This document shows positions 56,728 through 64,000 of a DNA stretch of 64,000 nucleotides, in pieces. The first letter of the stretch is position 1. Each line of letters starts with the position of its first letter. The notes below the pieces were generated by a model, which saw only the letters and a program-made list of their open reading frames with translations, made no database searches and was not told the origin of the DNA. This DNA comes from Hymenobacter baengnokdamensis. GTDB taxonomy: Bacteria; Bacteroidota; Bacteroidia; Cytophagales; Hymenobacteraceae. The stretch is taken from assembly GCF_008728635.1 (NCBI RefSeq), contig NZ_CP044285.1:4092001-4156000 (forward strand), in the 5' to 3' direction. Made by a program: the position numbers and the translations under genes.

Positions 56728-57906
56728 TTAGCCAGCCAGGGCCCGCTGGGCCGCCTCGCGCTCGGCCGGCGTATTCACATTTTGCAATACTTCGGCGCCG
56801 GGCGTAGGCAACACTGCCACATCGCTGTTGATGAGCATTTTGCGCGGGCATGAGTAGCCCAGGCTCAAAAACCGCAGCAGCTCGGGGTAGGCACGCGGCT
56901 CAAAAATGGTGAGGAGCGGCTCGGGAAACTCGCTGCCGGGGCTTTGGAATGCCGTGGCCAGGCGGCCGGGCTCTCGGCCAGCCACTAGCTGGCGCAGGGT
57001 AGCGGCCGTCAGGAAAGGCAGGTCGCAGGCCAGCACCAGCCAGGCGGCGTTGGGGTCGAATTGCAGCGCCGACAGAATGCCGCCCAGGGGCCCCAACCCC
57101 AGAAACCGGTCGGGCAGCGCCTGTAAGCCCTGGGGCAGCTCGGCCACCTGCTCGGCCCGGCACGACACCAAAACGTCGTGGCAGACTGCGGCCAATAAGC
57201 CCGCGGCCACTTCGCGCTGCTCAAGGCCGGTGGGGCCGTAGCGCAGGCGGCCTTTATCGGTTTGCATGCGCTGGCTGAGGCCACCGGCCAGCACCAGGCC
57301 GCGCAGCGGGGCCTGGCGAGCGGCCCGCCACTGCGCTACCCAGGCAGCCAGGCCCGCCGTATCGGTCCAGGCAAACCGCGGCAGCCACGCATAATGCGGC
57401 AGGTGCGCCCGCAGGTAATCAGGAATTTCCGCTACGCCTTCGGCCAATACAAACGCCTGCACGTCGGTGAGCTTGTCGAGTTTGTGAGCCAGCGACTTAC
57501 GGGGGTCGATGAGAACAAGCTGCTGACGGGCGGTAAAATGATTGCCGTTTACCAGCACCAGGTCGGCCCCGGCCAGCAGCTCGGGCTGCGAGAAGCGGTC
57601 GAGCGCGCGCCGCTCATCGCCACGGCGGAAATGAATCTTATCCGTAACCTCCACATAAGCGCCGGCTTGCAGCAGCGGGCTCAGGCTTTGGGCAGGGTCA
57701 GCGTCGCCGCTGGTGTGGTCGGCATCGACGTAGCCGATGCGGTGCGCCGGGGTCAGCGCGGCCGTTATGCCAGCCGCCAGCCGCTGGATATCGCCACAGG
57801 GTGCCCCCAGCAAGGCCAGCTCGTGACGGGCAAATTCGCCGATGGCCGGGCGAGCCAGGTCGGCGTGCTTGGTACGGGGAACAAGTTTTTCAGTCATAGC
57901 TTTCAC
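56728..57906 (-). CDS. mobA: MobA-type molybdenum cofactor nucleotidyltransferase fused to an N-terminal MobB-like domain
   Basis: A 392-residue protein. Residues of about 200-385 are a MobA nucleotidyltransferase (LRGLVLAGGLSQRMQTDKG, then GPLGGILSALQ and LACDLPFLTAATL), which attaches GMP to molybdopterin. The first 190 residues (LALLGAPCGDIQRLAAGI, RIGYVDADH) look like a MobB-type nucleotide-binding domain, but the P-loop lacks the GKT/S core, so its activity is doubtful. An alternative start is the ATG four codons later. It is divergent from moeA and next to an FdhF-type molybdoenzyme and transporter, giving it an evident client. Confidence 0.85.
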   Translation of the reverse strand: MKAMTEKLVPRTKHADLARPAIGEFARHELALLGAPCGDIQRLAAGITAALTPAHRIGYVDADHTSGDADPAQSLSPLLQAGAYVEVTDKIHFRRGDERRALDRFSQPELLAGADLVLVNGNHFTARQQLVLIDPRKSLAHKLDKLTDVQAFVLAEGVAEIPDYLRAHLPHYAWLPRFAWTDTAGLAAWVAQWRAARQAPLRGLVLAGGLSQRMQTDKGRLRYGPTGLEQREVAAGLLAAVCHDVLVSCRAEQVAELPQGLQALPDRFLGLGPLGGILSALQFDPNAAWLVLACDLPFLTAATLRQLVAGREPGRLATAFQSPGSEFPEPLLTIFEPRAYPELLRFLSLGYSCPRKMLINSDVAVLPTPGAEVLQNVNTPAEREAAQRALAG

Positions 57907-57971
57907 AACAATTCAGCCGGAAAATAGCTTGAATTTATCTTACCTTCTTCTTCTTTATCCTTCCCTGCTTC

Positions 57972-59183
57972 GTGCTCTCCGTCGAAAACGCTTATCGCCA
58001 GGTGCTGGCGACCGCTAGCCTGCTGCCTACCGAAACTGTGCCGCTAGCTGAGGCTATTGGCCGCGTGCTGCGGCAGGATATCACGGCCGACCGTGACTTT
58101 CCGCCCTACCACCGCGTGACAATGGATGGAATTGCGGTAAGCCACGCGGCCCTGGCGGCGGGCCAGCGGGTATTTCCCATCGAGCGTATCCAGCTGGCCG
58201 GGGCCGTGCCGGAGCCGCTTCTCAACCCGCGGGCGGCCGTAGAAATTATGACCGGCGCCGCGCTGCCGCCCGGCACCGATACCGTTATCCGCTACGAAGA
58301 CCTGGACTTTAGCGATGAGCCTGCCCGCCAGGCCACGCTGCGGGCGGCACTGCCCAGCCAGGGCCACAACGTGCATCGGCAGGGCAGCGACCAGGTAGCC
58401 GGCACGCTTCTGCTGGCCCCCGGCACAGTACTAAGCCCGGCCGAGTTGGCAGTAGCGGCCACCGTGGGCGCAGGTAGGCTGACCGTAACGCGCCGCCCCC
58501 GCCTGGCGGTAGTGAGCACCGGCGATGAGCTGGTGGCCCTCGGCCAAACGCCCCTCCCCCACCAGATTCGGCGCTCTAATGCCCCTATGCTGCAAGCGGC
58601 GCTGGGGGCGGAAGGCTGCACCAGCGAGGCTTTTCATTTTGACGACGATTTGAAAACCCTCAAGGCCGGGCTGCCGCCGTTGCTGGCCGGGTTCGACGCC
58701 GTGCTGCTGAGTGGTGGCGTATCGAAGGGCAAAGCTGATTTTTTGCCCCAGGCGCTGCGCGAGCTGGGCGTGCAGGAGGTATTTCATCGGGTAGCCCAAC
58801 GGCCGGGCCAGCCGCTCTGGTTTGGGCAGCAGCCGGGCGGAGCCACCGTATTTGCGCTGCCCGGCAATCCGGTGGCTACGTTTGCGGGCTACTACCGCTA
58901 CGTGCGCGGCTGGCTACGCCAGTGCCAGGGCCGGGCAACCGAGCAGCCGGCCTTCGCGCAGCTAACGGCTCCGGTTGACTTCAAGCCGGCTCTTACGTAT
59001 TTCCTGGCCGTGCGCCTCGAAAATGCGCCCGATGGCCGCTTGCTGGCTCACCCCGCTCCCACCGCTGGCTCGGGCGACCTGGCCGGCCTGCTGGCGGCCG
59101 ACGGCCTGCTGGAACTGGCCGCCACCGACCAAACTCATTTTGCGGCAGGCACCGCCTGGCCACTGTGGCGATTTCGAGGCTAA
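57972..59183 (+). CDS. moeA: Molybdopterin molybdotransferase
   Basis: MoeA inserts molybdate into adenylylated molybdopterin. The 403-residue product shows DRDFPPYHRVTMDGIA, EIMTGAALPPGTDTVIRYED, STGDEL, LSGGVSKGKADF and LPGNPVATFAGYYRYV, all family landmarks. The start codon is GTG at 57972; the family opening SVENAYRQVLA follows immediately and I see no usable ATG before it. It is divergent from the mobA fusion, with 65 bases between them. Confidence 0.96.
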   Translation: MLSVENAYRQVLATASLLPTETVPLAEAIGRVLRQDITADRDFPPYHRVTMDGIAVSHAALAAGQRVFPIERIQLAGAVPEPLLNPRAAVEIMTGAALPPGTDTVIRYEDLDFSDEPARQATLRAALPSQGHNVHRQGSDQVAGTLLLAPGTVLSPAELAVAATVGAGRLTVTRRPRLAVVSTGDELVALGQTPLPHQIRRSNAPMLQAALGAEGCTSEAFHFDDDLKTLKAGLPPLLAGFDAVLLSGGVSKGKADFLPQALRELGVQEVFHRVAQRPGQPLWFGQQPGGATVFALPGNPVATFAGYYRYVRGWLRQCQGRATEQPAFAQLTAPVDFKPALTYFLAVRLENAPDGRLLAHPAPTAGSGDLAGLLAADGLLELAATDQTHFAAGTAWPLWRFRG

Positions 59184-59191
59184 AAAACGCT

Positions 59192-59228
59192 AAAAGCCGC
59201 TCAACTCTCGGGGAATTGAGCGGCTTTT
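59192..59228. terminator. Bidirectional terminator between moeA and the small-subunit gene
   Basis: AAAAGCCGCTCAA pairs with TTGAGCGGCTTTT around an 11-base loop; T-runs are present on both strands. Confidence 0.9.
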
Positions 59229-59246
59229 TCAGCAATATAGCTTACC

Positions 59247-59393
59247 TTACTTAAACAGGGTCAGGGCTTTGATAAACGTTTGTGAGACGCCCCACACCAG
59301 CGGCACGCCAACGAAGAGCCAGGCCAGGATGACCGAGCCGCCTGCGGACTCTTCCGTTACGACCGGGGGGGCAGCATTGGGTTTCGGGTTCAT
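59247..59393 (-). CDS. MFS transporter small subunit (48-residue membrane peptide)
   Basis: A short frame not usually called: 48 residues starting MNPKPNAAPPVVTEESAGG, then one hydrophobic helix VILAWLFVGVPLVWGVSQT and the end FIKALTLFK. It matches the pattern of the small membrane subunits that accompany OFA-family MFS transporters, with one helix carrying a WLFVGVPLxWGV core. It lies 33 bases after the transporter gene on the same strand, so cotranscription and association are likely. Confidence 0.82.
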   Translation of the reverse strand: MNPKPNAAPPVVTEESAGGSVILAWLFVGVPLVWGVSQTFIKALTLFK

Positions 59394-59426
59394 ATACTAG
59401 AAAGTTAAAGGGTGAGGAATGGGCAC

Positions 59427-60839
59427 CTAGTGGCCGCCCGCTTCAATGGTTACCGGGCCTTTTTCCTGGTATTTCTCGTTTACGGCCGTCACGGCCAGGT
59501 CGGCCAGCAAGCCTACTGCGAGCAAGCCAGCCATGGTATAAAATACATTTTGGTAGGCGGCGGCCCCGGTTAGGCCTTTTGCCTTGGCGTGGTCATGCAA
59601 CTGGTGCACAATCAGCGGCCCCAGCACGCCGGCGGTGCTCCAGGCAGTGAGCAGGCGGCCGTGAATGGCACCTACTTGGTATTTGCCAAATAAGTCAGAC
59701 AGAAAAGCCGGGGCCGTGGCAAAGCCACCGCCGTACATGCTCACAATTACGCAGGCAGCTACTACATAAAGAGTTAGCTGCAAGTTATGGCCCAGCGTCG
59801 GGATACTGGCGTAAAGCAGAATGCCCAGGCCAAAGTAAATAGCGTACGTAGTTTTGCGGCCCAGCTTATCCGAAGCCGACGACCAAAAGAAGCGCCCCAG
59901 CAGGTTGAACAAGCTGAGCAGACCCACGAAGCCGGCGGCGGCAGCGGCCGTTACGCCATTGCCCGCCCCCATTGCCTTGTCGGAGAACGTGTCCTGAATG
60001 AGCGGCGAAGCCGTTTCGAGCACCCCAATGCCGGCCGTTACGTTGGTAACCAACACCACCCACAGCAACCAGAACTGCGGCGTTTTAATGGCATTGTCGG
60101 CCGATACGTTGCCGGCCGTAATCAGGGCACTGTGCTCTGCATTGGGCACGTAGCCGGCGGGAGCCCAGTTGTCGGCGGGCACCCGGATGGTCCACACCCC
60201 AAACTGCATAAACAAGAAGTAGATGATACCCAACACGATAAACGTCGGGGCTACGCCCTGAGGAGCCGACCCTTTGAAGTGGTTCATCAGGGCTACCGAC
60301 AGCGGCGAGGCAATCATGGCACCGCCCCCAAAGCCCATGATGGCCATGCCAGTGGCCACGCCCTTGCGGTCGGGAAACCACTTGATGAGCGTGCTGACCG
60401 GCGATATATAGCCAATGCCTAATCCAATGCCGCCGATGAAGCCGTAGCCGAAATACAGCAGCCAGATATTGTGCATACTGATACCGAGCGAGCCAATCAG
60501 AAAGCCACCTCCGAAGCACAGTGCGGCAGCCAACATGGCTTTGCGCGGCCCTACGCGCTCCAGCCACTTGCCAAACAGTGCGGCCGACAAGCCCAGCAGC
60601 ACAATGGCAATGGAGAAGGTGATGCCAATCTGGGTAGGTGTCCAGTCGGTCGGGGCCGGGTTGGCGGGGTCGCCGCTGAAGAGCGAGCCCAGCGGCTTGT
60701 TAAACACGCTAAATGCGTAGGCCTGCCCAATAGCGAGGTGAATAGCCAGCGCGGCGGGCGGCACCAGCCAGCGATTATAGCCAGGCGGCGCAATGGTACG
60801 GCTACGGTCAAGCAGCGAGGCAGAGGAACTATCAGCCAT
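59427..60839 (-). CDS. OFA-family MFS transporter (oxalate/formate antiporter-like)
   Basis: A 470-residue, 12-helix major facilitator of the oxalate:formate antiporter group. Landmarks are AIHLAIGQAYAFSVFNKPLG at the first helix, GGIGLGIGYISPVSTLIKWF, and PDRKGVATGMAIMGFGGGAM. Substrates in this family are small carboxylates such as oxalate, formate or lactate. Its neighbourhood with an FdhF-type molybdoenzyme and molybdenum cofactor genes favours formate. It is followed by its small subunit. Upstream on the minus strand (60899-60905) a TACTTTG is one base short of the standard -7 box. Confidence 0.93.
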   Translation of the reverse strand: MADSSSASLLDRSRTIAPPGYNRWLVPPAALAIHLAIGQAYAFSVFNKPLGSLFSGDPANPAPTDWTPTQIGITFSIAIVLLGLSAALFGKWLERVGPRKAMLAAALCFGGGFLIGSLGISMHNIWLLYFGYGFIGGIGLGIGYISPVSTLIKWFPDRKGVATGMAIMGFGGGAMIASPLSVALMNHFKGSAPQGVAPTFIVLGIIYFLFMQFGVWTIRVPADNWAPAGYVPNAEHSALITAGNVSADNAIKTPQFWLLWVVLVTNVTAGIGVLETASPLIQDTFSDKAMGAGNGVTAAAAAGFVGLLSLFNLLGRFFWSSASDKLGRKTTYAIYFGLGILLYASIPTLGHNLQLTLYVVAACVIVSMYGGGFATAPAFLSDLFGKYQVGAIHGRLLTAWSTAGVLGPLIVHQLHDHAKAKGLTGAAAYQNVFYTMAGLLAVGLLADLAVTAVNEKYQEKGPVTIEAGGH

Positions 60840-60993
60840 GGTGGGAAGTAAAGGGTGAAAGAAAAGAGAAGAAAAACAGGTATAACGTCTTAGCCTTTTG
60901 CAAAGTAGAGAATTTCTTTCGCCTGACGAAGAAAGCCCGGCGAGCCAGCCGGCGCTGACGTTTCAGCATTTGCCACCAACGAGCGAGAATAAG

Positions 60994-61026
60994 AAAAAGC
61001 CTCTGGTATCTTTCCAGAGGCTTTTT
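60994..61026 (-). terminator. Intrinsic terminator after the FdhF-type gene
   Basis: AAAAAGCCTCTGG / CCAGAGGCTTTTT with a 7-base loop; T-run on both strands. Confidence 0.9.
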
Positions 61027-61040
61027 ACGATTACAAGCGG

Positions 61041-63602
<2,562 letters not shown>

Positions 63603-63760
63603 TGGGGAGGTGTGAAGTAGACGGTAGAAGGTATGAGGCAACAGGACTAATGCAGTATAAGCCATTCCGAGAAGGCGAGTTAACCGGCTAGCCCGCCAAG
63701 CAGCGTTTTCGCTCAATACTCACCCCTGATGACTTCTACCTCTTAGCCCATACTTACAAG

Positions 63761-64000
63761 TTAGTGGCGGCAATCAAGGTCTTTTTCAACCATGATACGT
63801 AGCTCACGGTTTTCAGCTACCCTTACCTGGGCCGAAAAACCATTTTTTTCGGTGCTTGTCCAAGCCAGTGCTTCAGCGGCGGGCACTTCTACCACCAGGT
63901 TTCCAGCTTCATAGCGCACCCCCACTGCGTTGGCCTCGGCCGAGGCAGGCAGTGCTTCCAGGGCGTATACCAGCGTCTGGCCAGGGCCGGCCCCAAATAC
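63761..64000 (-). CDS. Hypothetical small protein, 5' part beyond the window edge
   Basis: An open frame enters from the right edge and ends at TAA (63761-63763), giving 79 residues. It contains VFGAGPGQTLVYALEALPAS, NLVVEVPAAEALAWT and ends ELRIMVEKDLDCRH. The W, G, then LxIxxEKDxxC ending resembles a family of small Bacteroidota proteins found near formate dehydrogenase genes (DUF7009-like by memory). Its place upstream of the FdhF-type gene suggests one unit. Function unknown. Confidence 0.65.
   Translation of the reverse strand, partial: VFGAGPGQTLVYALEALPASAEANAVGVRYEAGNLVVEVPAAEALAWTSTEKNGFSAQVRVAENRELRIMVEKDLDCRH

Overview
The window looks like chromosomal DNA of a GC-rich member of the Bacteroidota, most likely Cytophagales and close to Hymenobacter (genus is inference). 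The signs are a type IX secretion (T9SS) C-terminal signal on a giant surface protein, a TonB-dependent receptor with a carboxypeptidase-regulatory-like N-terminus, TAnnTTTG-type promoters with a TTG near -33, and start codons without an evident Shine-Dalgarno sequence.

Layout. 1-2.5 kb (minus): the tRNA-selenouridine genes mnmH and selD with a small predicted lipoprotein gene between them; selD is cut by the window edge. 2.7-5.7 kb (plus): nuoM and nuoN as an isolated pair separated by a perfect inverted repeat. 5.8-7.2 kb (minus): an NDH-2 gene split by a frameshift. 7.3-9.5 kb: a small secreted protein, an ArsR-type regulator, a thioredoxin-like ferredoxin and a HAD phosphatase. 10.0-20.3 kb (plus): four phage-tail-collar (MdpB-like) proteins, a formyltransferase-fold enzyme, a 2232-residue T9SS cargo with seven propeller-like blades and nearly identical internal repeats, and a tiny protein with a C-terminal sorting-like tail. 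20.5-22.2 kb: pruA.

22.3-35.1 kb (plus) is an assimilatory sulfate reduction operon. It has a Bacteroidota-type promoter, a SAM-I-type riboswitch and a 23-codon Cys-rich upstream ORF, followed by APS reductase (cysH), cysD, cysN, uroporphyrinogen methyltransferase (cobA), cysJ, a TonB receptor, cysI, and a fusion of a Met8/CysG-type dehydrogenase domain with a TSUP transporter. Together these make sulfide and the siroheme needed to do so. 35.3-41.1 kb (minus): a complete 16S-tRNA-Ile-tRNA-Ala-23S-5S operon with three tandem promoters and boxA-like sites.

41.2-47 kb: a YARHG-domain protein of lower GC, then purA, a STAS protein, a Fur-family regulator, RelA/SpoT and a CHY zinc-finger gene on the minus strand. 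47-51 kb: tRNA-Leu, trigger factor, clpP and clpX, the usual chaperone/protease cluster. 51-56.7 kb: a convergent signalling module of histidine kinase, receiver protein and receiver-adenylate cyclase facing a nucleotide-translocase-like membrane protein with HEAT repeats and a cyclic-nucleotide-binding domain. 56.7-64 kb: a molybdenum-cofactor and formate module (mobA fusion, moeA, an OFA-family transporter with its 48-residue small subunit, an FdhF/YdeP molybdoenzyme, and a truncated small protein at the right edge).

The best candidates for something undescribed are the Cys-rich leader ORF behind the SAM riboswitch, the tail-collar/formyltransferase/T9SS cassette, and the cyclase plus transporter-like cyclic-nucleotide receptor. 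Family names come from recognition of the translated sequences; no database search was run.
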